Below, in pieces: positions 48,460 to 56,991 of a stretch of 64,000 nt of DNA. A program made the position numbers and the translations under genes. This DNA is from Xanthobacteraceae bacterium (lineage in GTDB: Bacteria > Pseudomonadota > Alphaproteobacteria > Rhizobiales > Xanthobacteraceae): NCBI GenBank assembly GCA_022844205.1, contig JALHMF010000001.1:432028-496027 (forward strand). Direction: 5' to 3'. Under the pieces are notes generated by a model. It saw only the letters and a program-made list of their open reading frames with translations, ran no database searches and was not told the origin of the DNA. How positions within the stretch are numbered: position 1 is the first letter of the stretch; every line of letters starts with the position of its first letter.

Positions 48460-50124
48460 ATGACCGAACTCCCCCCGCGCGAGAGCATGGACTTCGACGT
48501 CGTAATCGTCGGCGCGGGGCCGGCGGGTCTTGCGAGCGCGATCCGGCTGAAACAGGAGAACGCGGAAATCTCCGTGCTCGTCGTCGAGAAGGGAGCGGAG
48601 GTTGGCGCGCATATTCTCTCGGGTGCTGTGATCGATCCGTCCGGCCTGAACCGGCTGATCCCGGACTGGGAGTCGGACCATACGGCGCCCATCAAGCAGA
48701 AAGTGACCGACGACCGTTTTTACTGGCTCGTGGGGATGCGCGCGATCCGGCTGCCGAATTTCCTGCTGCCGCCCTTGATGGGCAATCACGGCAACTACAT
48801 CGTCTCGCTCGGCAACGTGACGCGCTGGCTCGCCCAGCGCGCCGAAGCATTGGGCGTCGAGATTTATCCGGGCTTCGCCGCGGCCGAAATTCTCTACCAT
48901 GAAAATGGCTCGGTCGCGGGCGTCGCCACCGGCGACATGGGTGTTGCGAAGCACGGCGAGCATCGCTCCGACTTCACGCGCGGTATGGAGCTGCGCGCGA
49001 AATACACGGTGTTTGCGGAAGGCGCGCGCGGCTCGCTCACGAAACAGCTGATCGCGAAATTCAGGCTGGACGAGAACAGCGACCCGCAGAAATTCGGCCT
49101 TGGCCTGAAGGAGCTGTGGCAGGTGACGCCGGAGCAATCGAAACCCGGCCTCGTGCAGCACACCTTCGGCTGGCCGCTCGACAATAATACCGGCGGCGGG
49201 TCGTTTCTCTATCACCTGCCGGACAATGAGGTTGCGGTCGGCTTCGTGGTGCATCTGAATTACGAAAATCCCTACATCGCGCCGTTCGAGGAATTTCAGC
49301 GCTTCAAGACGCATCCGCTGGTCAAAAAAACATTCGAAGGCGGCAAGCGCATCGCTTACGGCGCGCGCGCCATTACCGAAGGCGGGTATCAGTCGGTGCC
49401 GAAGCTCGCTTTTCCCGGCGGCCTGCTGGTCGGCTGTGCCGCCGGATTCATGAACGTTCCGCGCATCAAGGGCAGCCACAACGCGATCCTCTCCGGCACC
49501 ATCGCCGCCGAATGCATGAACGCCGCGTTGCAGGGCGGGCGCGCGAACGACACGGTGAGCGGTTACGACGACGCCTGGCGCGACAGCGCCCTCGGCCACG
49601 ATCTCTTCAAGGTGCGGAATGCAAAGCCGCTGTGGTCCAGGTTCGGCACGGCCATCGGCATCGCGCTCGGCGGCTTCGACATGTGGATGAACACGCTGTT
49701 CGGCTTTTCGCCCTTCGGTACGCTCAGCCATGGAAAAGCGGACGCCGACACGCTGAAACCGGCGGCACAGTTCACGCCCATCGCCTATCCGAAGCCCGAC
49801 GGAAAACTCACCTTCGACCGGCTCACCTCGGTTTTTCTGTCGAACACCAACCATGAGGAAGACCAGCCAACCCATCTCGTCGTGCGCGACATCGCCCTCC
49901 AGCAGCAGAGCGAATATGAAGTGTTCGGGGGACCGAGTGCGCGTTATTGCCCGGCCGGGGTGTATGAGTGGGTGGAGGATGCCACCGCCCCCGGCGGCGT
50001 GCGCTACCAGATCAACGCGCAGAATTGCGTCCATTGCAAAACCTGCGATGTGAAGGACCCCAACCGCAACATCACCTGGGTCGCGCCCGAAGGCGGCGGC
50101 GGGCCGGGTTACGGGGCGATGTGA
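48460..50124 (+). CDS. etfD: Electron-transfer flavoprotein:ubiquinone oxidoreductase
   Basis: Passes electrons from ETF, which serves acyl-CoA and amino acid dehydrogenases, to ubiquinone. The 554-residue protein has an N-terminal FAD Rossmann motif (VVIVGAGPAGLAS, G18-G23) and a C-terminal ferredoxin-like domain with INAQNCVHCKTCDVKDPN for the [4Fe-4S] cluster. The domain order and length match ETF-QO. ATG 48460 has AAGGAAGG upstream. The following gene starts at GTG inside this stop. Confidence 0.95.
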   Translation: MTELPPRESMDFDVVIVGAGPAGLASAIRLKQENAEISVLVVEKGAEVGAHILSGAVIDPSGLNRLIPDWESDHTAPIKQKVTDDRFYWLVGMRAIRLPNFLLPPLMGNHGNYIVSLGNVTRWLAQRAEALGVEIYPGFAAAEILYHENGSVAGVATGDMGVAKHGEHRSDFTRGMELRAKYTVFAEGARGSLTKQLIAKFRLDENSDPQKFGLGLKELWQVTPEQSKPGLVQHTFGWPLDNNTGGGSFLYHLPDNEVAVGFVVHLNYENPYIAPFEEFQRFKTHPLVKKTFEGGKRIAYGARAITEGGYQSVPKLAFPGGLLVGCAAGFMNVPRIKGSHNAILSGTIAAECMNAALQGGRANDTVSGYDDAWRDSALGHDLFKVRNAKPLWSRFGTAIGIALGGFDMWMNTLFGFSPFGTLSHGKADADTLKPAAQFTPIAYPKPDGKLTFDRLTSVFLSNTNHEEDQPTHLVVRDIALQQQSEYEVFGGPSARYCPAGVYEWVEDATAPGGVRYQINAQNCVHCKTCDVKDPNRNITWVAPEGGGGPGYGAM

Positions 50125-50582
50125 GACATCCGTTCGACTGGCACTGGCTCTGGAAGGCCGCGGCGGCGGGCGCGTGCGGCAGCCTCACCCATCTGTCCCT
50201 GATGTATTTCAAGACGGGTACCGGACTGCTGTCCGCCTTCGATCCCTATGCCGCCTTGCAGGCGAAACTCGGCCTGCTGGCGGGCAAGGATGTTCACTGG
50301 CTGCTGCCGTGGGCGCTTTCGTTCGTGAGCGGAGCGATTCCGCTCGGCTTCCTGTTCGGACGCCTATACGCGCAGCTGCCGGGCGGCAGCGGGATCGCGA
50401 AGGGATTTGTCTTCGGCCTCATCGGCTGGGCGGTCATGGGCTCGCTGTTTTTTCCGCTGGTCGGTCTCGGTTTTTTCGCCGCCGCGGCGGGGCTCGGCGC
50501 CTGGCCAGCGCTGTTTTCGCTCGTAATGCTGCTGACCTACAGCCTGGTGCTGGGCGCGGTTTACGCCGCACTCAATCCTTGA
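50121..50582 (+). CDS. Membrane protein of unknown function, overlapping the ETF-QO gene
   Basis: A 153-residue product with four hydrophobic helices (ACGSLTHLSLMYF, ALSFVSGAIPLGFLFGRLY, GFVFGLIGWAVMGSLFFPLVGLGFF, LFSLVMLLTYSLVLGAVY). The start is GTG 50121, overlapping the ETF-QO stop by 4 bases (GTGA), so it is translationally coupled. I recognise no named function. Its position suggests a co-expressed membrane partner or bystander. Confidence 0.6.
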   Translation: MRHPFDWHWLWKAAAAGACGSLTHLSLMYFKTGTGLLSAFDPYAALQAKLGLLAGKDVHWLLPWALSFVSGAIPLGFLFGRLYAQLPGGSGIAKGFVFGLIGWAVMGSLFFPLVGLGFFAAAAGLGAWPALFSLVMLLTYSLVLGAVYAALNP

Positions 50583-50826
50583 GTCCGGTCTCCGCCTTGC
50601 GCGGGCGGACGGCGCACGCGGCTCCAATCGTGCCGCCGATCCAGCAGGCCGGGCAGCCGCCGAGCGGAATCAGGCCGGAAACCATCACCGCCATGCCGAG
50701 AGTGGGCGACGTGTCGAGCTGCATATAGCCGAGCGTGAAGAGGAGAACGGCCGCAGCCCCGCGCAGGAGATAGGCGGCAAGGCTCTGGCTCGTCAGCCAC
50801 TGCAAGACTTGATTCCATGTATTCAT
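50572..50826 (-). CDS. Small membrane protein with a CPxC motif
   Basis: An 84-residue product with two hydrophobic segments and a conserved-looking GGCPACWIGGTIGAAC, giving three cysteines in the membrane region. It resembles DUF2892/YgaP-type inner-membrane proteins in size and topology, but the match is loose. ATG is at 50826. It converges on the preceding gene, overlapping by 11 bases at the ends. Confidence 0.55.
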   Translation of the reverse strand: MNTWNQVLQWLTSQSLAAYLLRGAAAVLLFTLGYMQLDTSPTLGMAVMVSGLIPLGGCPACWIGGTIGAACAVRPRKAETGLKD

Positions 50827-51003
50827 TGGCTTTTGTCCTTTTCGAACATATACGCAGCCCGGCCCGGATTGTTACTCCCAAGTTGCGAATTTTTGGTTGC
50901 AAAAATGCCCTGAACCGCGGGCTTTCAGCCGGGGAACCGGCGCGAAGCCAGATCGTTATCTTTTCCGAAGCGGCGCGCCAAAGCGCGCGCCGGAGGAGGG
51001 TAA

Positions 51004-51240
51004 ATGTCGAAGAGTTCAGCCCCGAAAAAAGCAGACGACATCCGCGATCTGGAAACGAAGCGGAAGGGAGACCCGTCGGCGGCCAAGAAGTCGATCGATC
51101 CGGTGGATCGGGCGCTCGAGGAAAGCTTTCCGTCGAGCGACCCGCCGAGCTTCAATCCCGGCAGCACCATCACGGCCGACGACGACGCCGAAAGGAAAAA
51201 GAAGGAACCGGTGAATCATCCGGGCGGGGACAGGAAATAA
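51004..51240 (+). CDS. Small charged protein with DPPSF motif
   Basis: A 78-residue hydrophilic, lysine/aspartate-rich product with no hydrophobic segment. The central ALEESFPSSDPPSFNPGS resembles a motif shared by many short rhizobial proteins of unknown role. A purine-rich RBS (CGGAGGAGGG) precedes ATG 51004. It ends before a strong terminator at 51259-51292. Likely intrinsically disordered. Confidence 0.6.
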   Translation: MSKSSAPKKADDIRDLETKRKGDPSAAKKSIDPVDRALEESFPSSDPPSFNPGSTITADDDAERKKKEPVNHPGGDRK

Positions 51241-51258
51241 TTGTTCAGAATTTCAATG

Positions 51259-51292
51259 AAAAACACCCCTGCCGCAAAGCAGGGGTGTTTTT
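51259..51292. terminator. Strong intrinsic terminator
   Basis: A perfect 14-bp stem (AAAAACACCCCTGC / GCAGGGGTGTTTTT) with a 6-base CGCAAA loop, followed by further Ts on the plus strand and preceded by As for the minus strand. It serves the convergent genes 51004-51240 and 51321-51728 in both directions. Confidence 0.9.
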
Positions 51293-51320
51293 TTTGACGA
51301 AGCCGGTTGTGTTCGAAGGC

Positions 51321-51728
51321 TTACTCGATCACCTGAACGATGCGGCGCGTCTGCGGATCGACCAGCACGATACGGTCGTTCACGCGCGTATAGCGATAGT
51401 TCCGCTGCACACGGTATTCTTCCGGCGCTTCGTAATAGGTGACGCCGTCCGACGGCAGTACGACGCCTACATTGACATCGCCCTGATAGCGGTAGGACGA
51501 ATGGCGCTGCGTGCCGACATATTCGCGGAAGCGCGGACGGTTGTCGTCCGCGATGCCGCCGACGATGGCGCCGCCGATGCCGCCGACGACGGCACCCACC
51601 GGTCCGCCGATGATGGCGCCGCCGATGGCGCCCGCCGTGGCGCTGCCCGGCACGTTGCTTTGAGCGAAGGCGAATGACGTCGATGCCAGGACGGCGATCG
51701 CACAGGTCATCAGCAATTTGTTGCGCAT
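51321..51728 (-). CDS. DUF1236 periplasmic protein with glycine zipper
   Basis: A 135-residue secreted protein. The signal peptide is LLMTCAIAVLASTSFAFA. A glycine-zipper repeat follows (GAIGGAIIGGPVGAVVGG), then the DUF1236 segment (GVTYYEAPEEY ... RYTRVNDRIVLVDPQTRRIVQVIE) at the end. ATG 51728 is used; the longer frame to 51818 adds non-secretory residues. Function unknown; common in Bradyrhizobiaceae. Confidence 0.8.
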   Translation of the reverse strand: MRNKLLMTCAIAVLASTSFAFAQSNVPGSATAGAIGGAIIGGPVGAVVGGIGGAIVGGIADDNRPRFREYVGTQRHSSYRYQGDVNVGVVLPSDGVTYYEAPEEYRVQRNYRYTRVNDRIVLVDPQTRRIVQVIE

Positions 51729-51932
51729 TGGAACCTCACAAAAATCCCCATCGGCGAAATCGCGGATGAGGCGTGAGGGTCCAACCATCTGACGGGCAAT
51801 AGGTTCAGTTGCCGTCACACGCGTTCAAAACAGTCATTCGTAAGTTCCACGGCAACCATTCAACCGCGGGGACGTTGCACCCAGGACCGCCTGCCGGCTC
51901 GGCCGGCTCGCGGCGCAAAATCAGGAGACATT

Positions 51933-52670
51933 GTGGTCAGCCATCCCCGAAGCAAGAGATATTTTGGCGCTGGCGCAATGATGCTCGGGCTTATTGCCGG
52001 CATCGGTATATTTTCAGCCGCTCCCGTGCACGCGCAGGGCTTGTTCGGCTATTGGTTCGGCGGCGGCGCTGCGCGAGAGCCGGAAGCGCCGGCCCCGAGC
52101 AGGGGTCCGGCGGTCGCCTATTGCGTGCGGCTTTGCGACGGGGGTTATTTCCCGATGGCGAAGGATATCGGCAAGCCGCACTCCTCGCCGGAAAAAATCT
52201 GCAGCACGCTGTGCCCCGCAACCGCGACCCGCGTTTTCATGGGCAGCGAGATCGAGCAGGCGAGCGCCTCCAACGGCGATCTCTACTCGAAACTGCAAAA
52301 CGCATTGCTCTATCGCGAGCGTCTCGTCGCCGGCTGCAGTTGCAACGGCAAGGATGTGGGCAACGCCGCGATCGATGCGCGCTCCGATCCGACCCTGCGC
52401 AAGGGCGACATCGTGGTCACAGCACTTGGTCCGGTGGTTTTCAACGGCACGGGCCGGGTGCCGCATCAGCCCGCCGATTTTACCGCGGCGAAACACCATC
52501 CGGGATTGAACGCGGAGCTTCGCCGCCAGGTCTCCAGCATGAGAATCTCGCGTCCGGTGAACGTCGCGGCGCAGAGGAGCAAGCAGCCCGCCGCCGTCGC
52601 AAGCAGCGGCGCGATCACGGCTCCGCTGGTGTTGACGGTCAATCCGATCGCGCCGGTATCGTTTCCATGA
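51933..52670 (+). CDS. DUF2865 secreted protein
   Basis: A 245-residue exported protein with a signal peptide (cleavage near APVHAQ). The conserved core is [13 protein letters not shown] with paired Cys (CVRLC, CSTLC, CSC), suggesting disulfides. A variable tail follows. GTG 51933 is used, with CAGGAGA upstream. Its stop overlaps the start of the alternative oxidase gene (ATGA), so they are co-translated. No role is known. Confidence 0.75.
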   Translation: MVSHPRSKRYFGAGAMMLGLIAGIGIFSAAPVHAQGLFGYWFGGGAAREPEAPAPSRGPAVAYCVRLCDGGYFPMAKDIGKPHSSPEKICSTLCPATATRVFMGSEIEQASASNGDLYSKLQNALLYRERLVAGCSCNGKDVGNAAIDARSDPTLRKGDIVVTALGPVVFNGTGRVPHQPADFTAAKHHPGLNAELRRQVSSMRISRPVNVAAQRSKQPAAVASSGAITAPLVLTVNPIAPVSFP

Positions 52671-53302
52671 GCGAAACGCCCGCCGATCTGACGGCGCGGC
52701 ACCAGCCGAAGACATTTTCCGATCGGGTCGCCTTCGCCTTCACGCGCTTTCTCCGCTTCATCGCCGATACGTTTTTCGCCAGGCGCTACGGTCACCGCGC
52801 CGTGGTGCTGGAGACGGTCGCGGCCGTGCCCGGCATGGTGGGCGCCACCTTGCAGCATCTGCGCTCGCTCCGCCGCATGAAGGACGACGACGGCTGGATT
52901 CACACCCTGCTCGAGGAAGCCGAAAACGAACGCATGCACCTGATGACCTTTATCGAGATCGCAAAGCCGACGCTGCTGGAGCGCTGGCTGGTGCTGATCG
53001 CGCAGGGCCTCTTCTACAACGGCTTCTTCGTTCTCTATCTCGTCTCGCCGCGCACCGCCCATCGCGTCGTCGGCTATTTCGAGGAGGAGGCGATCGTCAG
53101 CTACACCGACTACCTGGCCGAGATCGACAGCGGGCGGACGGAGAATATTCCGGCCCCCCAGATCGCCATCAGCTACTGGAAGCTCAAGCCGGACGCGCGC
53201 CTGCGCGAAGTCGTCGTCGCCGTGCGCGCCGACGAGGCCGGGCACCGCGACGTGAACCATCGGTTTGCCGACGAGTTGAACCGGTCAAGCGAAGAGAAGT
53301 AA
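52667..53302 (+). CDS. aox: Alternative oxidase (di-iron ubiquinol oxidase)
   Basis: The AOX enzyme oxidises ubiquinol and reduces O2 to water without proton pumping. The 211-residue protein has the di-iron signatures: [10 protein letters not shown] (E49), EEAENERMH (E88, H91), FEEEAIVSY (E140/E141) and [12 protein letters not shown] (E190, H193), so all six ligands can be placed. It is somewhat shorter than plant AOX, lacking the presequence. ATG 52667 overlaps the DUF2865 stop. The window also encodes a bd oxidase, giving two non-pumping quinol oxidases. Confidence 0.92.
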   Translation: MSETPADLTARHQPKTFSDRVAFAFTRFLRFIADTFFARRYGHRAVVLETVAAVPGMVGATLQHLRSLRRMKDDDGWIHTLLEEAENERMHLMTFIEIAKPTLLERWLVLIAQGLFYNGFFVLYLVSPRTAHRVVGYFEEEAIVSYTDYLAEIDSGRTENIPAPQIAISYWKLKPDARLREVVVAVRADEAGHRDVNHRFADELNRSSEEK

Positions 53303-53330
53303 TTTCTGGAAGTACGCATAAAAAATTCTC

Positions 53331-53453
53331 GTCATGCCCGCGCTTGTCGCGGGCATCCCGCTTAGGGACGCAATGCCCATCTAAGCGAGATGGCCGGGCG
53401 CAGGCAAGTTTACACAGCCTGCGCAAGCTTGGCTGCGAGTCCGACCATGACGA
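53331..53453. repeat. GTCATGCCC-type palindromic repeat
   Basis: GTCATGCCCGCGCTTGTCGC..GGGCATC, CGCTTAGGGACGCAATGCCC and GGCCGGGCG, ending CCATGACG. Similar in order to the unit at 37123 (GGGCATCTCGCTTAGGG). It follows the aox gene. Confidence 0.7.
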
Positions 53454-53473
53454 ATAAACGTAAAGCGGTTTTT

Positions 53474-53728
53474 TTATTTCGTGTCGTTGGATTTCGTCGC
53501 GCCCTTCGGGGCCGACTGCATGCCGGGCGGCGTTTCGCCCTGCGGGCTGGAAGCGGGGGCGGCCGGACCTTTGGTGGTGAGCGGACCCGTCGGGCCTTGC
53601 GGCTGCTCGCCTTTGCCCTGCATCGGTGCGGACTTCGCCGTTGCCTCGGGATTGACCTGCGCGAGCGAGACACCGGCGGCGAGGGAAAGAAGCGAGCCGG
53701 CGATCATCGCGGCCATAATCTTGCGCAT
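53474..53728 (-). CDS. Small secreted proline-rich protein
   Basis: An 84-residue product with a signal peptide (MAAMIAGSLLSLAAGVSLA) and a mature part dominated by Pro, Gly, Lys and Ser (QPQGPTGPLTTKGPAAPASS). No domain is apparent. ATG is at 53728. Low-complexity coding like this may be real or a chance frame; the signal peptide supports it. Confidence 0.5.
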   Translation of the reverse strand: MRKIMAAMIAGSLLSLAAGVSLAQVNPEATAKSAPMQGKGEQPQGPTGPLTTKGPAAPASSPQGETPPGMQSAPKGATKSNDTK

Positions 53729-53825
53729 GGAAAAACCTCTCGGAACAGCACGCGAGACCGTTCTCGCTGGCGGTTTAACGGCGGGAGGAGGGGATGGTTC
53801 CGCGAGTGTTTGCAGACTTTATGGA

Positions 53826-53859
53826 GTCATGGCCGGGCCTGTCCCGGCCATCTCGCTTA
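53826..53859. repeat. Short GTCATGGCC palindrome at the edge of the SIR2 islet
   Basis: GTCATGGCCGGGCC..CCGGCCATCTCGCTTA, a single half-unit of the 53331 family. G+C drops immediately after it (from about 53870) into the SIR2 gene. Confidence 0.6.
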
Positions 53860-53954
53860 CAGGTCAGTGCGGTTCTGATTAGTTATGCTTATCCTTTGCG
53901 GCCGGGATCGCGCCAAGAGACGCATATCTCGGTAAAATTTTATAACCGACTTTT

Positions 53955-55058
53955 TTATCTGACGGCTAAAATATTGCGTAGCGCCAATTCAATATCGGAC
54001 CATTTATCGATCCAAGCAGGTCGGATTCCCAAATGAACCATGGAAACGAGTTGGATTCGTGCCAGTCCTGATTCGGAAGGCTTTGTTGTAAGCCAGAGAT
54101 GTTCTGGGTTAACGCGTTTACCGCTAAAAACCTGTTCATGGTCAGCTGATAATTCAGTTTCGCTCGCTCTCATCCAGCGCCGAATATTTGCGTCTGACAT
54201 TGATAGTCCTGCAAAAACTATCCGCGTAGTCTGTGAATGGAATAGAAATAGGGTCTCGGGCCAAGAAGCAATTGAACTTGAAATACGCAAATATTCTTGT
54301 TCCAAAAATATCAGCCTATCCCTTGAGTCTTTTGGACGCTTCGGTGATGTTTGCTTTGGCATAATGGTGCCGTGGCAATGATAGATGTTAGTTTTTTCGT
54401 TATATTGGTGATGTGCAATCAATGATGGGCGATTTACCGCCTTATAATGATAAGCGGGATGTCCATGTGGAGCGGGTCCTAAGTAGTGATCTTTTCTGAG
54501 CAAGAGATAGATAATTGTTTCAAGCAACGTATCAGCGTTAAATGTGATAATTGAGTAAGGTTTTCGTTCGGCCTTTGCCGCAGCGATTAGAAATCGAGCA
54601 ATTCCCATCAGACTTGAATTTTTATAAGTGTTTTCAAGAAATTCGCAGACCTCCAAGACTCTATTCTTAGGCGCCCGGATTGGACTGTTAAGCACTGTCA
54701 GCAAATGTTTTTCTATCGGAAGCCCCGCTGCATCTTTCTGAAGTTTTCCATAAAGTATTGATTCGATCAGGTCTTTGAAATCATCCAAAGTATTTTTTTT
54801 TGCACTAAACTCATTTGCTGCCGCCTGTATCCAAGCATCCAGCCCCCAGCCCGATGATGTGATGTGCTTTTCAAAAGTAGTGGCGTCGTAATTGGTATTA
54901 AAGGTCGAGTTTACAATTTCCTTAGTCAAATCAAACCAAGTCGGGGTGATACCACGCGAAATACCGGCCCCTAAGCATAAGGTCCAACGTCCTGGTGCAA
55001 CGCAACCCCTGAATTTTGCGTCCGACGCATCTACGGCAACCAGACCTTTTTTGCTCAT
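53955..55058 (-). CDS. SIR2-domain protein, candidate NAD-dependent defence effector
   Basis: A 367-residue cytosolic protein with SIR2-fold motifs: LCLGAGISRG (GAG at 30-32), ITFNADTLLE (N174, D176), IYHCHGT (H229) and VFAGLSMSDANIRRW (284-294). This fits the SIR2-like NADase group used as anti-phage effectors more than a classical deacetylase, since the zinc cysteines are absent. No partner gene follows. Two lines I counted have 35 % and 43 % G+C against about 60 % around, and it sits between repeats, so recent transfer is likely. A role in phage defence is inference. ATG 55058. Confidence 0.75.
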   Translation of the reverse strand: MSKKGLVAVDASDAKFRGCVAPGRWTLCLGAGISRGITPTWFDLTKEIVNSTFNTNYDATTFEKHITSSGWGLDAWIQAAANEFSAKKNTLDDFKDLIESILYGKLQKDAAGLPIEKHLLTVLNSPIRAPKNRVLEVCEFLENTYKNSSLMGIARFLIAAAKAERKPYSIITFNADTLLETIIYLLLRKDHYLGPAPHGHPAYHYKAVNRPSLIAHHQYNEKTNIYHCHGTIMPKQTSPKRPKDSRDRLIFLEQEYLRISSSIASWPETLFLFHSQTTRIVFAGLSMSDANIRRWMRASETELSADHEQVFSGKRVNPEHLWLTTKPSESGLARIQLVSMVHLGIRPAWIDKWSDIELALRNILAVR

Positions 55059-55139
55059 TTAAATGCCGTTTAATGACAGATGAATCAATCTAGCAAAGCT
55101 ATTTGCATTTCTGAAGAAGGGGACTATATTCCTATCGCA

Positions 55140-55856
55140 TCCCGTCCCACCAAGGGGCGTCTGCAGCGCGTCTACATACGCGGGGCGGGAGGCGGTGGCT
55201 TCGTGTCCGGGCCTAACGCTCCCGGCATGAATGCGGCCCAAGCCGTTCGTGCCCGGCGCAACGACCTTGCGCCACAGGCATCCGGGTCTGGTGCTTTCCG
55301 TGGGCCCAACCACGATCGCGCCGGTGTGGTGCCGCCAGCGGTGGATAGAGCATAAGTCCGTTCGTAGCGGGCTTGGTTAGTCCACCGGGGTTAGAACGGA
55401 GCAAGCTTGGCGGGCGGGCGGCGCGAGGGCGCGGCCTTTCCGCGGTAAACACCGCCGCGCGGGACGCCGGAATGCTCCGGCACCTGCGGTAACACCTCTC
55501 GTGTGTTTCTTCCTCACACACACGAGGCCGTGGAGACCGGCAGTCTCCGGCGTCCCGCGCTCCCTTCGGGAGGCGCGATTTTCGTGAGCAAGTCGGCAAT
55601 AGCCGACTTGCAGCGCTCCCTTATTTGGGTTGCGCAAACGACATGCGGGGAGGGAAGCATGCTCCGGCGGGAAAAATCCCCGCGCGGAAACGCGGAGGTG
55701 TATCTTGTCATGCTCGGCTTCATGCCGGGCATCCCGATCAGGGCGCAATGCCTTTCCCATCGGGATCGCCGGGACAAGCCCGGCGATGACGGTGACTAAA
55801 TGGCTCTCTACACGACAGCCGCCGCTAGCTCCGCTAATCTCAGCCAGGGAAACGCC
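55140..55856. repeat. Composite repeat and structured element beside the SIR2 gene
   Basis: The 798-base gap from 55059 has no gene that I can support. From about 55140 it is GC-rich. It includes a 14-bp perfect inverted repeat (GCGCGGGACGCCGG 55457-55470 / 55547-55560) enclosing a 9-bp hairpin (CTCGTGTGT, 55498-55506/55518-55526). A 10-bp hairpin GCAAGTCGGC..GCCGACTTGC (55588-55611) shares its sequence with repeats at 21340 and 24249. A GTCAT-type unit follows at 55706-55792. A weak ORF (55080-55355) has no RBS and is not called. Confidence 0.6.
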
Positions 55857-56183
55857 ATGACCGAAATCTCCGCCACCGAACAGCAGCATCGAGACAGGAC
55901 GCTCCGTTTTGTCGTCGGCGTGCTGGGCGCGTGGAACATGGCCTCGTGGCTGATGTACGCCTCCAGCTCGTGGTCCACTGGCGGCGAGCCTTGGAATCTC
56001 TACATGCTGCTGCACTTCGCGATGCTGGTGATCGTGCAACCGCTGGTGACGCTGCCGGGGCTGTATCTCGCGTGGAAGAACGAACGGCTTAATCTCGCGC
56101 TGCTGCTGGTCGCCATCCCGTGGATGTTCTTCTTCGCCGGCCTCATCGTCTTCGCGATCGGCGTCGCGATTTACGGATTCTGA
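55857..56183 (+). CDS. Small membrane protein
   Basis: A 108-residue product with three hydrophobic helices (VVGVLGAWNMASWLMY, YMLLHFAMLVIVQPLVTLPGLYL, LALLLVAIPWMFFFAGLIVFAIGV). ATG 55857 has CAGGGAA upstream. Function unknown. It precedes lemA by 102 bases on the same strand. Confidence 0.55.
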   Translation: MTEISATEQQHRDRTLRFVVGVLGAWNMASWLMYASSSWSTGGEPWNLYMLLHFAMLVIVQPLVTLPGLYLAWKNERLNLALLLVAIPWMFFFAGLIVFAIGVAIYGF

Positions 56184-56285
56184 ATGGCTGAGAATTCCAC
56201 CTTTACACGCCGCATTTTTGCCCCCAAGCAAACCGCAACGATATGCGCTAGGCTGTTCGTATAATTCGGGCTGAAGGAGTCATTC

Positions 56286-56843
56286 ATGTCATCCATGGTT
56301 GTTCTGGGCATCATCGTCGCGCTGATCGCCTATGTCGTCTTCGTCTATAACGGCCTCGTTCAGCTCCGGCAGAAGGTCAACCAGGCCTTCGCCGATATCG
56401 ACGTCCAGCTGAAACTCCGCCACGACCTGATCCCGAACCTGATCGAAACGGTGAAGGGCTACGCGGCACACGAAAAGAGCACCTTCGATGCGGTGATCAA
56501 GGCGCGCAACGCCGCGATGAGCGCGCAAGGGACCGCACAGGTGGCGCAGGCGGAAAACATGCTGACCGGCGCCTTGCGCGGGCTGATCGCGCTCGCCGAA
56601 GCCTATCCGGACCTGAAAGCCAACACGAACTTCCTGCAGCTCCAGACGGAGCTCTCCGACATCGAAAACAAGATCGCGGCCGCCCGCCGCTTCTTCAACA
56701 ATGCCGTGCAGGAATTCAACACCTCGATCGAGCAGCTTCCGGCGGCGTTGTTTGCCGGCGCGCTCGGCTTCAAGCACCGCGACTTCTTCGATCTCGGCGA
56801 GACCCGCCCGCAGCTCGAACAGGCGCCGAGCGTGAAGTTCTGA
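56286..56843 (+). CDS. lemA: LemA family protein
   Basis: A 185-residue protein with one N-terminal membrane helix (MVVLGIIVALIAYVVFVYNGLV), then the helical LemA core (QKVNQAFADIDVQLKLRHDLIPNLIETVKGYAAHE is split over it). LemA proteins are membrane-anchored, facing out, with no firm function. They are commonly next to M48 peptidases of the HtpX type, as here, suggesting a shared envelope stress role. AAGGAG lies just before ATG 56286. Confidence 0.88.
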   Translation: MSSMVVLGIIVALIAYVVFVYNGLVQLRQKVNQAFADIDVQLKLRHDLIPNLIETVKGYAAHEKSTFDAVIKARNAAMSAQGTAQVAQAENMLTGALRGLIALAEAYPDLKANTNFLQLQTELSDIENKIAAARRFFNNAVQEFNTSIEQLPAALFAGALGFKHRDFFDLGETRPQLEQAPSVKF

Positions 56844-56854
56844 TGCCTATGTCG

Positions 56855-56973
56855 TCATCCCGGGCGCAGCGCGGCACGAAACGAAGTGGAGTGATGCGCT
56901 GCAGACCCGGGATCGTTCAAACGAGATCGATCCCGGCTCGCGCTCGCCTTCGGCTCGCTTGGCCGGGATGACG
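56855..56973. repeat. GTCATCCCGGG-type palindromic repeat
   Basis: From GTCATCCCGGGCGCAGCGCGG to CCGGGATGACG, with GACCCGGGATCG inside and GGCTCGCGCTCGCCTTCGG. A third repeat type, between lemA and htpX. Confidence 0.65.
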
Positions 56974-56991
56974 GGATAAAAGGGAAAGGTT

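Noticed and set aside
51809-53302. One 497-codon frame containing the alternative oxidase
   Set aside because: Its first 286 codons run antisense-like through the DUF2865 gene in another frame with arginine-rich residues; AOX homology begins at ATG 52667.
54040-54381. Plus-strand frame opposite the SIR2 gene
   Set aside because: It is the complement of the SIR2 coding sequence and shows no motif of its own.
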